Below, one piece after another: positions 23,049 to 32,820 of a stretch of DNA of 51,525 nucleotides (the stretch's first letter is position 1; each line of letters starts with the position of its first letter). Location: NCBI RefSeq assembly GCF_021731785.1, contig NZ_JAKFWS010000037.1:1-51525 (forward strand), read 5' to 3'. The notes below the pieces were generated by a model. That model was not told the origin of the DNA, did no database searches, and saw nothing but the letters and a program-made list of their open reading frames with translations. This stretch comes from Methylocystis sp. (GTDB taxonomy: Bacteria > Pseudomonadota > Alphaproteobacteria > Rhizobiales > Beijerinckiaceae). Both the position numbers and the translations under genes were made by a program.

Positions 23049-24236
23049 TCATCTAGCCGCGGCCGACAGTCCCACCGTTTCAATCGTGTGGCGTGCAATC
23101 ATCGCTTCCTCGTCGGTCGGCGTCACGAAAACCGGAATACGCGATCGGGGCGCCGAAATGACCGCGTCATTGCGCGCATTCGCTGTTCCGTCGAGCGCCA
23201 ATCCCAACCAGCCGAGCCCTTCGACTACGCCGGCCCGGATGCGCGGGGAGCGCTCTCCGATTCCGGCGGTAAAAACCAGCGCGTCGAGCCCGCCGATGAC
23301 CGCCGTGAGCGCGGCGATCTCGATCTTGATGCGATGAATGAAGTAGGCGATGGCGGCTTGGGCGCGCGGCTCCTGGGAAGCTTCGAGCGCTCGCATGTCA
23401 TGCGAGACGCCGGAAAGGCCAAGAAGGCCCGAGCGCTCATACAGCAGCCTCGACAGCTTCTTTGGCGTCATCCCGTCGCTTTGGAGCAAATAGAGCAGCA
23501 GTCCCGGATCGATCTGTCCGCTACGCGTGCCCATCGGCAGGCCCTCGAGCGCCGAGAAGCCCATGGTGGTGGCGATCGAGCGCCCGCCTTTCAATGCGCA
23601 AAGCGACGCGCCATTGCCGAGATGCGCGACGATAACGCCGCCCTCGGCATGAATCGGATCGATCGCGCGCAGACGCCGCGCGATATATTCATACGACAAA
23701 CCATGGAAGCCAAAACGGCGCAAACCCCGCTCGTAATAGGAATAGGGAAGCGCATAGGCGTCGTCGACGAAGGCATGGCCGCGGTGGAAGGCCGTGTCGA
23801 AACACGCGACCTGCGGCACATTCGGAAACGCCTCGCAGGCGCCTTCGATTCCGGCGAGATTGTGCGGCTGGTGCAACGGCGCAAGCGGGATGAATTCTCG
23901 CAATGCCGTGAGCGTTTCCGCGTCGACGATGACGGGGGCGGCGAAACGTAACCCGCCGTGCACGACGCGATGCCCGATCGCGCTAATCGCCGCCTCCGGG
24001 TAAGCGTCTTCGATCCATGCAAAGATCGCCGCAATCGCCTGTTTGTGGGTGAGCTTTCCGGCGAGCGGCGCGTCGCGCGTCTCGCCCCCCGCGATCGCGA
24101 CGCGAAAGCGAGGCTTCGCGCCTAGCCCTTCGACCGTGCCGGCGACGATCAGCTGCGGCCAGTCCGCATCCGCCGCGAACAAGGCGAACTTCACCGAAGA
24201 CGACCCGGCGTTGAGCGTGACGACGCGATCAGCCAT
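23049..24236 (-). CDS. ackA: Acetate kinase (acetate/propionate kinase family)
   Basis: 395 residues from ATG 24236. It interconverts acetyl phosphate and ADP with acetate and ATP. Signature regions: VTLNAGSSSVKFALF at the N-terminus, IGHRVVHGGLRF, VACFDTAFH (catalytic Asp), FGFHGLSYEYI, IVAHLGNGASLCAL (phosphate loop) and FTAGIGERSPRIRAG. No phosphotransacetylase is adjacent; instead it lies 23 bp behind the membrane-GH94 gene, so the two form an operon. In organisms with phosphoketolase, acetyl phosphate from that enzyme is the substrate; this link is inferred. Confidence 0.93.
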   Translation of the reverse strand: MADRVVTLNAGSSSVKFALFAADADWPQLIVAGTVEGLGAKPRFRVAIAGGETRDAPLAGKLTHKQAIAAIFAWIEDAYPEAAISAIGHRVVHGGLRFAAPVIVDAETLTALREFIPLAPLHQPHNLAGIEGACEAFPNVPQVACFDTAFHRGHAFVDDAYALPYSYYERGLRRFGFHGLSYEYIARRLRAIDPIHAEGGVIVAHLGNGASLCALKGGRSIATTMGFSALEGLPMGTRSGQIDPGLLLYLLQSDGMTPKKLSRLLYERSGLLGLSGVSHDMRALEASQEPRAQAAIAYFIHRIKIEIAALTAVIGGLDALVFTAGIGERSPRIRAGVVEGLGWLGLALDGTANARNDAVISAPRSRIPVFVTPTDEEAMIARHTIETVGLSAAAR

Positions 24237-24259
24237 GACCTCAACGCCTCCAGGCCGAG

Positions 24260-27200
24260 CTACCAGACGCGACGGCGCCGCTCCGCTTCGAACGTCTTGC
24301 CAAGGTAGTCCACGCGCTCCAGCCGTAATTCGCCCTTGGGAAGGAAAGCGTCGGGACGCGGCTTCAGTTCGCCATTCTCGAATTCCAACCCGAGCAGCGC
24401 ATAGGCCGCCGACAACATGCGGGCCGCGGCGCCGGTATACCAGCTCCAACCGCCCCGGCCCCCATAGCCCTCGCCATTGTAGACGTCGGCTGGCTGCTGG
24501 TGCGGCGGCAGGCCGTAAATGTCAGCAGCGGCGGGCGTGGTGAGCTTGGAAATCGGCGAAATCGCGATCCACGTCTTGAACGCCGTGCGAAACAGCTCGT
24601 CGGCGGCGCGCGGATCGCCATCCTGTTGCGCCTGCGCGCCGAGCTTCGCCAAGGCATCGACGAACCACGAAACGCCATGCGAATACTGGCCGCCGTTTTC
24701 GCGCACGCCGGGCGGATATTCGGCGCTGCGTCCCGGATAAGGCCGAGAATGTTCGTCATAGGGCGGAGCGACGAGCAGCACGCGATCGCCCAGGCCCAGA
24801 ACGGCAAGGGCTTTTTCGATCGCCTCGCGGCCGCGCGCGGCGTCGACGGCCCCGGCCAGCGTGGGCCATGACGAGGTCATGGCGCTCATCGGCGCGACTT
24901 CTCCGCCGTCGTCGGCATAGGCGCGGATATAGCGGTCGCCGCGCCAGCAGGTTTCAAGCGCCGCGCGAAGCTTCGCCGCTCGTTCGCGATAGCGCTCGGC
25001 CCGTTCGGCGTCGCCTTTCGCCTCGAAGATCGGCGCAATGTCGAGAAGGATACCGTGCAGGAAGAAGCCGAGCCACACGCTCTCGCCGCGGCCTTCGTCG
25101 CCGACGAGATTCATTCCGTCGTCCCAGTCGCCCGAACCCATCAGCGGCAGACCATGCGCGCCGAAGCGATCCAGCGTCCATTCGATGGCGCGCGCGCAAT
25201 GGCCGAGCAGCGTGTCCTTGTCGCGCGAGGTCAGCGGCACGGTGGCCTCGCCCTCCTGATCCTTCGGCACGGGATTGGCTTCGAGGAAGGTCTCCACCTC
25301 ATCGAGGATGGCGTAGTCTCCACTTCCGCGGACATAGCGGATCGTCACATAGGGCAGCCAGAGATGCGGATCGGATGAATGCGTGCGGTCCGCGAGTCCA
25401 GTGCCGCCGTTCGGCGCGCGGTGCCACCATTTGCACGCGTCGCCTTCGATATATTGATGCGCGGCATGCAGCAGGATTTGCGCGCGGGCGCGCTCCGGCG
25501 CGAGATGGATCAGCGGAATGACGTCCTGCAGCTGGTCGCGATAGCCTGTCGCGCCTGAACGCTGCGAGGGTCCGGTGCGCCCCCACAGGCGCGCGGCGAG
25601 CAGTTGATAGGGCAGCCATTCGTTGACCAGACGGTCGAAATCGGGGCGGTTGGTCTTGATGCGCAACACCGACAGCTGACCGTCCCAGGCGCGCTCGTTC
25701 GCCGCGAGTTCGGCGTAGGCGTGCTGCGGATCGCGTGCATAATCGGCAAGTCGGTTTGCTTCCTCGATCGTCGTCGTCTGTCCGAGCGCAACGACGACGA
25801 CGGCTTCTTCTCCTGCAGGCACATCGATTGCGCCGCTGAAAGCGGCGATCTTTCGTTCATGCGCAGGCGCGCCGGCGTCCGGGTGACCGTGCTCGACCAT
25901 GTAAGGCAGATATGGATCGCGGCTTTCATGGCCGAGGAAGCGACGACGCGACGTCTCCGCGAATTCCGCCGGCAACGAGGTCGTTACAAACGCCCACCCC
26001 CGCACGAAGTTATTGCGTGGATTGCGGAAGTAGATGGACTGCATATTCGCGTCGACGCGCGACTCCAGCGCGCCCAGACTCTCGTTCGGCGTTTCCGCCA
26101 ATACGATTTCCATCGCTGGCGTTATCTGCAGCAGACGCTCATGATCGGTCTTGTTGCGGATCTTGATGATCTTGAACTCAATCGGCCGCGTCGGGCTCAC
26201 AAATACGGTCATCTCGAGATCGAGGTGATCGCGCGCGGCGTGATAGACGGCGACTCCCGGCGAAAACGTCACTTGATAGTCGGCGTCGCGGCGGCGCAGC
26301 GGCACGAAAGTCGGACTATGCGCGTCGGTCCGGGCGAGATCATAAATGTAGAATCTCTGTCCGGCCGGGGCCATACGGCCCTCGCCCATGCGAAACGGCG
26401 TGAAACTGTTCAGTCGCGAGTTGCCGTGGAAGGAAAAAATATCGCCGTCATTGGTGAGCACTGCGCCTTGCCCGAAGGCGTTGGCGATCACATGGGCGAA
26501 GGGCCGCGGCGTGCCAGGCGCGAGCGTGAGGCTGCGTCCATCCTGTGAAAAAACGTAGCGCGGCGTTTTGGGCGGCGTCGGCAGAATGAGGCCGCGACGG
26601 CGCGACAGCGCCGTGTTCAGCGTCTCGGGCGCCACAGGCGCAAGCCCCAGATGGCGCGCAATCGAATCCGTCGCCCGGCCCATATCGCGCGCCCAGCCGT
26701 CGACGATGACCAATTCGGTCGCGCCCGCGGCGCCAAGTTCGACCTCGATGCGCAGGCTGGCGCATGGCTCGAAGCCGTACAGCAAACCTTCGTCTTTCGG
26801 ATCGCGCGGCGCCGCCAATCCCAGCAGGCTGTCGGGCGCATGAGTCGATCCCATTCCATAGAACCGCGCCTTCACATCCTCGTAGCCGACGACGGAAATC
26901 TTCGCATCCGCGCCGCCGCCGATCGCGTGAAAGCCGATCTCGGGCGACAGTCGGCGATCGGACTGGCGACGCGCCCCGCCCTTGAGCAAACGGTTCTGCG
27001 CGAAAATCGCGTTGAGCGACCGCACGTACCAGGTGCCGATATGAATCGCATTATAGGCGGCGTCGCGCAGTTCGACGCCGGTTTCGTTGAGCACCCATTC
27101 GCGAAACGACGCGAGCGTCAACTTGCGATGACGCTGCTCGAGATTGACGATCTTTAATCGAGTGATTTCGACCGCTTCGTCAGCGGCGAGCGAGACTCGC

Positions 27201-29731
27201 GCTTCGACCGCGAAGCCATTGCGCTCAGCCATGAAGAACAAACAGTTCTCGCCCGCGTCGGTGAGCGACGCCTGAGCGGCGCGGCAACGGGTCGGCGCCT
27301 CGCCGATCGACCAAAGCTCGCCGCCGTCTTCCCGCAGAAACAGGAAGCGTCCGCGCGGATGGGCATGATCGTCAGGCCGCCGCGTCAAATCGATCGGCGG
27401 TCCGCCGCGCGCCACGCCTTCGATTCGAATCGCGCCCTGCCCGTCCTCGAACCACTCGCTGGTCATCAGCCCGTTGTTCAATTTCAACGGTCGCGAGCCC
27501 GGCACACCGCCGGCGCCGGTGATGCCTTCAATCGTCACTTTCTGCGCGCGCGCCAGCCGGCCGAGAAGGAAGATGACGAGGCCGAAGGCGACGAGGCCGG
27601 CGTAGATCAGATAGCCGCTGACCAGATAGGCGTAAGAGGGCGGCCGTGTGTGCGCCAATTGCTCGGAGGCGCTCCACGCGCTGTCCCAATCCGCGCCGCG
27701 GGGAATATAAAAGGGAAGCAGGAGCGGCGCCCAGGTGCCGAAACGGCGGATGCCCTCCGGGATCGCGCGGCTGGTTTGCGACTTCCCTAGAAAGCCCGCG
27801 GCCTTTTCGTCCGCCACGTCGCCGCCGACGAAAGAGAGATTGACGAGCGTCGCGACCCGCAAGCCCATATGGTCGAACCAGATCAGCACGCGCAGGGCGT
27901 CATAGGCGAGCAGCGCTGTGAAAATATCGAGACTCCACGCGCGAAAATCAGAGTCCGGAAGGATGTAGCTCATCCAGCTCGCGACGCCGGTTCTGATGAG
28001 CCCGTCCTGATTGTACCAGCTTGGGTCCGGCGAAGCCTTAAGGAAGGAATAGATGACCGGCGCCATCCAGAGGCCCCAGCGCAAAACGCGCACGGCGTTT
28101 TCAACGAGCATGTCGAGGCCCTGCCAGCTCGCGAGGCGCCGAAGCGGCTGCAGGCTGCGCTCGACGAGCGCCGTCAGGAAAAACAGATTGACCGAAAAGA
28201 GCGGCGCGGCGAACACCCATTGGATGACGCCTGAGAACGACTCGTCGAAGAGCAGCCTCACGCCGCCGTCAACCTTGCCGAGATCCGTCGCGCCCCATTT
28301 GGAAAACAGCGGACGAATGACATAGTCGTTGATCGGACGGCCGTCCGCCGCATAGTCGAGCGACGTATAGGCGAAGAATTTCGCCACGATCGTTTCGACT
28401 TGCCCCACGTCGAGATACCAGGAGACGGCGCCGGCGACGAGCGCGCCGAGGAGTGCGCCGAGCGAATAGACTCGCCAGCTGCGCAGATGCTGCCGGCGTC
28501 CTTGCGTCAGCGCGGCGAAATCGATCGCCGCGTCGACGCCGGCATAGGCGAGCGCGCCCGCGACGACGCCGAACAGAAACCTGTGGCCGCCGCTCGCCGC
28601 TGGGAGCCCGATCATCAGGGCAAATCCGATGGACGCGCCGGCAACCGCGCCGCGAAAATAGTTCGATGGATGCAGATAAAGCTCTTTGACGCGCGCGAAG
28701 AACGGCGGCGTCGAGTCGGTGCTCTCCACGATGGCGCGCGCAAGCGGAAAAAGCGCCGCGCCGATCAACGCGCCGCCGACCGGTCCCGAGACGGAAATCA
28801 CTGCCATGGCCGGCGGGAAAGAGACGACCAGTCCAGCCGCAAGCAGCAGCGCCATAAACACGAAGCCATAGACAGCGCCTTTTTCAGCGCCTGTCCGCCA
28901 ATCATGGAACACCACGACCTGCAGCGACGGCGTCGCCCGCAACAGACCCGCCATCGCCTGAGTCACGAGATAGGTTTGGCCCCACAAGCCTGCTTGCGCG
29001 AGCGCCGCCGCCACGGTCGCAATCGCCGCTGTCGCCGGATAGGGCAAGTAGGGCGCGAAGAAAAAGGAAACCGAGGTCGCGATATAGGGGGTTAACGACG
29101 CGAAGAAGGCTGAGGCGAACAGAATGCCATGCGGGCGCCACTGGCGCGGAAGAAACCGGCCCAGCGCGAGCGGCACGCCGACAACGATTGACTCATTGAG
29201 CAGGAACAGGACCAGCGTGCGGCCGGCGATCTTTCTCAAAACCTCCGATACGTCGAGGCCGAGGAGCATCCAGCCGCCGATCTGGGTGAGGAGCGGCGAG
29301 CCGAGTGCGAGCAAGAGGCTGAACTGCAGCGGCAAGACGAAGAGGGCTGCGCGCACCGCCATGCGCGAACGCGCCCTCAGCGTGACGACCCCCGCGAGAT
29401 AGAGGATGGCGGCGGTCCCCGCGCCCACAGGCGAAAACCGGAAAAGGTCGGCGAAGCTGTCCGGCGCGCGCCATAAAACGCCGGAGCGGTCGCACAGCAG
29501 CGTAAAAGTCGCGACGACGAGGAAATCCACGGCGAAATCGGCCGCTTGGCGCGTACTCTCGGACGAGCGGCGCAGCACAAAAATTGCGGCGCCGGCGAAA
29601 AAGCCGGCGACGATCGCATGCTCGCCGCCGCCCGCCGCCTCCAGCGCAGCGAAGACCGCAAATCCCGCGCCGATGAGGATGCGTTCGAACGCGGAGCCTT
29701 TGACGTCTGATTCGCCACGATTGACGGCCAT
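24260..29731 (-). CDS. Membrane-anchored GH94-type glycoside phosphorylase, 1823 aa
   Basis: Residues about 1-720 hold many membrane helices (for example RAALFVLPLQFSLLLALG, YLVSGYLIYAGLVAFGLVI). Then come two beta-sandwich domains of the GT36-associated type (about 740-1030, starting LNNGLMTSEWFEDGQGAIRI, and about 1075-1350, with YVFSQDGRSLTLAPG). The catalytic (alpha/alpha)6 GH94 domain is about 1400-1740: RSGATGYRDQLQDVIPLIHL, HRAPNGGTGLADRTHSSDP, MGSGDWDDGMNLVGDEG with the general acid near residue 1537. This resembles the C-terminal half of cyclic beta-1,2-glucan synthases (about 2800 residues), but I see no GT84 glycosyltransferase part; the membrane half is different. Expected role: phosphorolysis or trimming of beta-glucan at the membrane. 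ackA follows directly. Confidence 0.82.
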   Translation of the reverse strand: MAVNRGESDVKGSAFERILIGAGFAVFAALEAAGGGEHAIVAGFFAGAAIFVLRRSSESTRQAADFAVDFLVVATFTLLCDRSGVLWRAPDSFADLFRFSPVGAGTAAILYLAGVVTLRARSRMAVRAALFVLPLQFSLLLALGSPLLTQIGGWMLLGLDVSEVLRKIAGRTLVLFLLNESIVVGVPLALGRFLPRQWRPHGILFASAFFASLTPYIATSVSFFFAPYLPYPATAAIATVAAALAQAGLWGQTYLVTQAMAGLLRATPSLQVVVFHDWRTGAEKGAVYGFVFMALLLAAGLVVSFPPAMAVISVSGPVGGALIGAALFPLARAIVESTDSTPPFFARVKELYLHPSNYFRGAVAGASIGFALMIGLPAASGGHRFLFGVVAGALAYAGVDAAIDFAALTQGRRQHLRSWRVYSLGALLGALVAGAVSWYLDVGQVETIVAKFFAYTSLDYAADGRPINDYVIRPLFSKWGATDLGKVDGGVRLLFDESFSGVIQWVFAAPLFSVNLFFLTALVERSLQPLRRLASWQGLDMLVENAVRVLRWGLWMAPVIYSFLKASPDPSWYNQDGLIRTGVASWMSYILPDSDFRAWSLDIFTALLAYDALRVLIWFDHMGLRVATLVNLSFVGGDVADEKAAGFLGKSQTSRAIPEGIRRFGTWAPLLLPFYIPRGADWDSAWSASEQLAHTRPPSYAYLVSGYLIYAGLVAFGLVIFLLGRLARAQKVTIEGITGAGGVPGSRPLKLNNGLMTSEWFEDGQGAIRIEGVARGGPPIDLTRRPDDHAHPRGRFLFLREDGGELWSIGEAPTRCRAAQASLTDAGENCLFFMAERNGFAVEARVSLAADEAVEITRLKIVNLEQRHRKLTLASFREWVLNETGVELRDAAYNAIHIGTWYVRSLNAIFAQNRLLKGGARRQSDRRLSPEIGFHAIGGGADAKISVVGYEDVKARFYGMGSTHAPDSLLGLAAPRDPKDEGLLYGFEPCASLRIEVELGAAGATELVIVDGWARDMGRATDSIARHLGLAPVAPETLNTALSRRRGLILPTPPKTPRYVFSQDGRSLTLAPGTPRPFAHVIANAFGQGAVLTNDGDIFSFHGNSRLNSFTPFRMGEGRMAPAGQRFYIYDLARTDAHSPTFVPLRRRDADYQVTFSPGVAVYHAARDHLDLEMTVFVSPTRPIEFKIIKIRNKTDHERLLQITPAMEIVLAETPNESLGALESRVDANMQSIYFRNPRNNFVRGWAFVTTSLPAEFAETSRRRFLGHESRDPYLPYMVEHGHPDAGAPAHERKIAAFSGAIDVPAGEEAVVVVALGQTTTIEEANRLADYARDPQHAYAELAANERAWDGQLSVLRIKTNRPDFDRLVNEWLPYQLLAARLWGRTGPSQRSGATGYRDQLQDVIPLIHLAPERARAQILLHAAHQYIEGDACKWWHRAPNGGTGLADRTHSSDPHLWLPYVTIRYVRGSGDYAILDEVETFLEANPVPKDQEGEATVPLTSRDKDTLLGHCARAIEWTLDRFGAHGLPLMGSGDWDDGMNLVGDEGRGESVWLGFFLHGILLDIAPIFEAKGDAERAERYRERAAKLRAALETCWRGDRYIRAYADDGGEVAPMSAMTSSWPTLAGAVDAARGREAIEKALAVLGLGDRVLLVAPPYDEHSRPYPGRSAEYPPGVRENGGQYSHGVSWFVDALAKLGAQAQQDGDPRAADELFRTAFKTWIAISPISKLTTPAAADIYGLPPHQQPADVYNGEGYGGRGGWSWYTGAAARMLSAAYALLGLEFENGELKPRPDAFLPKGELRLERVDYLGKTFEAERRRRVW

Positions 29732-29943
29732 GGATCCCCTCCGCGCCTCTGTCGCATCCGGCGTTTTTTTCGTTAATGTCCGGAATCAGCGGCTATCGTA
29801 TGAAGTCCCTTGCCGGAGGCGGGGGAAAAAGTCGACTCCCGCGTCCATTTGGCGGACTCGCGCTTCGCACCGCCGCCGAGAGCCGCTATAGTTCCCAATG
29901 CTTTATCGCCCCGGCGTCACGAGGGCTTCAGCGAGTGGACGAG

Positions 29944-30681
29944 ATGGAAGAGCCCCTGCCCGCGCCGCCGGCCGACACGCGCGACGACGAACGGAAGGGC
30001 GCGTCCGACGCCACGCCTGCCGAGCGGCTGTCGCTTCTCGTCGAGCGGGAGCGCGTCGCCCGCACGGGAGCGAATGGTTCGCTTGACGAGCGTATGGCGA
30101 GTCTTGCGGGCGCGTTGCGCCGTGCGCGCCTCGAGAACGCCGAGCGCTCCGCCGCAATTTCTGATTTGCGCGCCGCGGAAATCGCCCGTCTGGAAATGCT
30201 CGGCGATGCGCTGGCGCCAGTCTTGGCGCAGCTGCCGGACGACTGCGACATTTTCGACGTAGGCGTTGCGCCCGCCGAACGGCCACGCCTGTTCATCGAC
30301 CAGATCGGCTTTGTCGAGATGGATCGCGACCGGCGCACCTACCGTTTTCTTCAGGATACGCGTCATGGCCGGGTCGCGCTTTGCGAAAGCGACAGCGCCG
30401 AGGAACTTGTCGAGGCGATCACCGCCTATATCGCGCATCGTCTGATCGAGCGCGAAAAAGCGCTGGCGATCGATTATGCGAGCGGCGGCGCGGCGCAGGC
30501 GCTTGCCGTTAAGGCGGCCGCGGCCCGCAACAAAGCGACTGCGCGCGACACCGCCTCGTCTTTCTCCAGCAAAGTCTCTCGCGCCGCCGCGTTCGTCGCG
30601 GAATTTTTTGGCGCAGCCGCTTTCTTTGCGCTGTTAGCCGTATTAGGGGCTTGGATTTTTCGCACCTATTTCACGAGCTAA
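29944..30681 (+). CDS. Hypothetical protein with coiled coil and C-terminal membrane anchor, 245 aa
   Basis: 245 residues from ATG 29944 (MEEPLPAPPADTRDD); a longer frame begins at 29776 without a better ribosome site. After a disordered start comes a helix (RMASLAGALRRARLENAERS), then a domain with DIFDVGVAPAERPRLFIDQI and VEMDRDRRTYRFLQDTRHG, then a helix and a final membrane segment (AAFFALLAVLGAWIFRTYF). It would be tail-anchored in the inner membrane with the bulk in the cytoplasm. No family assigned. It diverges from the GH94 gene, 212 bp away, and its stop is three bases before the convergent phosphoesterase stop. Confidence 0.65.
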   Translation: MEEPLPAPPADTRDDERKGASDATPAERLSLLVERERVARTGANGSLDERMASLAGALRRARLENAERSAAISDLRAAEIARLEMLGDALAPVLAQLPDDCDIFDVGVAPAERPRLFIDQIGFVEMDRDRRTYRFLQDTRHGRVALCESDSAEELVEAITAYIAHRLIEREKALAIDYASGGAAQALAVKAAAARNKATARDTASSFSSKVSRAAAFVAEFFGAAAFFALLAVLGAWIFRTYFTS

Positions 30682-30684
30682 TCG

Positions 30685-31587
30685 TCACAGTTCGACCGAT
30701 TCAAGTTCGACGACCTCGCCAACCTGGTTCAATCCGCGCCTGCGCAGCAGGACGCTCAGCGCGTCGCCCCTGCGCTCGATTTCGTAAAGGTTGTAGGCCG
30801 CGCCCGGATAATGCCCGCCAGGGCGCGCCGAGGCCGACGCGACGCCGACCACGGGCGCCGCCGCGTCCGGTCCGGCAAGTCGATGCAGGCTCGGCTTGTG
30901 ATTATGCCCATGCACGATCAATTCGGCGCCATGGCGGGCGATGACGCTTTCGAATTCCGCGGCGTCTTCAAGCCCGCGCAGCAACCTGGCGCCGCCGACA
31001 TGCGGCGGATGATGGAGGCAGACGACGCGCGCAAGCCCTTCCGCCTTCGCGCCATCCAGCAATTGAGCGAGCGCAGCCCGCTGGCCCCCGCCGAGCCGGC
31101 CGGAAGCGACCAATGGCGCAGTCGGCACGCCGGTGTCGAGTCCGATGAGCGCGACGCCGGCGCGCCGGCGCAAATAGGGAAACCCTGCGCCTTCCGCCTC
31201 GCTGCTCGTCCAGGGCGCGAAAACGTCGTGAACGAGATCCGTCACGCTGGCGACATAGGCGTCGTGATTTCCGGGCGTGAAACTCACATCGCTCGGCGCG
31301 CCGAGAGAGGCGAGCCAGTCCTTGGCGAGGGCGATTTCGCCAGGAAGTCCGATGTTGACGATATCGCCGGTCATGACGACATGGTCAGGCGCCTGCGCCT
31401 TGATATCCGCGACGATCCTGGCGAGCACGCCCATGTCGTGCTGAGCGCCGCGCTTATAGAGCCAGTTCACATAGCCCGTGACGCGCTTGCCGAGAAGCTC
31501 GGCGAGATTTGGCCGCGGAATGGGACCGATATGGGCGTCGGACAGATGAGCCAGTCGAAAATTCAAGAGAACCTCATCTCCCTCCAT
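30685..31587 (-). CDS. Calcineurin-like metallophosphoesterase
   Basis: 300 residues from ATG 31587 (MEGDEVLLNFRLAHLSDAHI). All five metallophosphoesterase motifs are readable: LSDAHIG, VMTGDIVN, FTPGNHDAY, CLHHPPH and VHGHNHKP, so a dinuclear metal site is expected. Members hydrolyse cyclic nucleotides, nucleotide sugars or lipid-linked phosphate; the substrate is not clear. The final part is a small beta region. It diverges from the Nudix gene with 95 bp between the starts. Confidence 0.88.
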   Translation of the reverse strand: MEGDEVLLNFRLAHLSDAHIGPIPRPNLAELLGKRVTGYVNWLYKRGAQHDMGVLARIVADIKAQAPDHVVMTGDIVNIGLPGEIALAKDWLASLGAPSDVSFTPGNHDAYVASVTDLVHDVFAPWTSSEAEGAGFPYLRRRAGVALIGLDTGVPTAPLVASGRLGGGQRAALAQLLDGAKAEGLARVVCLHHPPHVGGARLLRGLEDAAEFESVIARHGAELIVHGHNHKPSLHRLAGPDAAAPVVGVASASARPGGHYPGAAYNLYEIERRGDALSVLLRRRGLNQVGEVVELESVEL

Positions 31588-31682
31588 GCCCCTTCGACGG
31601 CGGCGCTTTCTGCTAGGATGGGCTGGCGATTTGTAGAACCTTCGCAGATCGTTTGCCATAGTTTCGGCATGCGGAGAGCGCT

Positions 31683-32174
31683 TTGAGGGAGCAGCAGTCG
31701 GGCGAGACGCATTCGGCGCGATCTCGTTTCACGCGCAGGCTTATCGCCTTGAGCGCGCGGTTTCAGCGTCCGATGACCTTAGGCGTACGCGGCCTTGTGC
31801 TTGACGATCAGCGCCGAGTGCTGCTCGTCCGTCACACCTATGTACGCGGCTTCTATCTGCCGGGCGGCGGCGTTGAAAGCGGCGAAACGCTGGTCGACGC
31901 GCTCAAGCGCGAACTCCACGAGGAAGCCAACGTCCTGCTCGACGAACCGCCCGAACTTTTCGGCGTCTATTTCAATCGGCGCTTCTCGGTGCGAGACCAC
32001 GTCGCCCTATACGTCGCGCGGTCTTATCGCATCACCGAGCCGCGCGCCCCCGATCGCGAAATCGCCGAGGCCGGCTTCTTCGCGCTAGATGCGTTGCCGG
32101 CGGAGACGACCGTCGCGACGCGGGCGCGCCTGGCCGAGGCGTTGGAAAAGACGCCCATATCACCCTATTGGTGA
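31683..32174 (+). CDS. Nudix hydrolase
   Basis: 163 residues starting at a TTG (31683). The Nudix box is GGGVESGETLVDALKRELHE then EANV, fitting Gx5Ex7REUxEExG except that the last Gly is Asn. It hydrolyses a nucleoside diphosphate linked to another group; the precise substrate is unknown. It lies divergent to the metallophosphoesterase and convergent with a GNAT gene, whose end it overlaps by 15 bp. Confidence 0.88.
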   Translation: MREQQSGETHSARSRFTRRLIALSARFQRPMTLGVRGLVLDDQRRVLLVRHTYVRGFYLPGGGVESGETLVDALKRELHEEANVLLDEPPELFGVYFNRRFSVRDHVALYVARSYRITEPRAPDREIAEAGFFALDALPAETTVATRARLAEALEKTPISPYW

Positions 32175-32741
32175 GGCTTTTCGAGCGCCCGCGACAGCGG
32201 CCTCAGCCAGGATCCGCAGATCGCGCCATCCATAGGCGAGATCAGGCAGAACGACGCCTTCGACCTCCCAGACGCCCTCGACGCCAACAGGCGCCGCGCC
32301 GAGCGCCTCGTAAAAGCCGCGCGCCTTCGCTGCGTCGCGGAGCACCCACACGGCCGCGCTCGCACAGCCGACGGACATCAGATATTCGGCGAGCCGCGCC
32401 ATCAGGCCTTTGCCCAACCCTTGGCGCTGCACGCGCCGCAGGAGGTAAATCGAGGCGATTTCGCCGTTGAAGCCCAGCGGAACGAGCTTCGGGTTGGTCT
32501 GACGAGTGCAGCGCGCGAAGCCGACCGGAACGCCGTCTTCGAGCGCGACGAAGACCGCTTGGCCGCTTTCTCCCGAACCGATCCTCTCCAGCCAGCGCCG
32601 CGTCCAGGCGTTGAGGTCGATGGCCGCCAGCGCTTCCGCCGGCATGAGCCCGGCGTAGGTCTCGCGCCATGCCATGACGTTGATCTCGGCGATCGAGCGG
32701 GCGTCCCGCACGGCCGCGGGGCGCAAGCAATATTCCGGCAT
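32160..32741 (-). CDS. GNAT-family N-acetyltransferase
   Basis: 193 residues from ATG 32741 (MPEYCLRPAAVRDARSIAEI). The acetyl-CoA loop is RRVQRQGLGKGLMARLAEYL (R/Q-x-x-G-x-G/A) and the C-terminal motif B is LRDAAKARGFYEALGA. The substrate may be a small amine or a protein N-terminus. It converges on the Nudix gene and diverges from a second, unrelated GNAT gene 79 bp away. Confidence 0.87.
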   Translation of the reverse strand: MPEYCLRPAAVRDARSIAEINVMAWRETYAGLMPAEALAAIDLNAWTRRWLERIGSGESGQAVFVALEDGVPVGFARCTRQTNPKLVPLGFNGEIASIYLLRRVQRQGLGKGLMARLAEYLMSVGCASAAVWVLRDAAKARGFYEALGAAPVGVEGVWEVEGVVLPDLAYGWRDLRILAEAAVAGARKASPIG

Positions 32742-32820
32742 GGCTCCTCTCCAGGCGCAGGCTCGCATGCCGGCTTGTCGCAGCGCAACGAGAGGTTTTG
32801 CGGCGCAGACAACGCGTGAT

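Noticed and set aside
22893-23951. 352-codon plus-strand frame opposite ackA
   Set aside because: It is antisense to a clear acetate kinase; long antisense frames are common at this GC content and the sequence has no recognisable domain.
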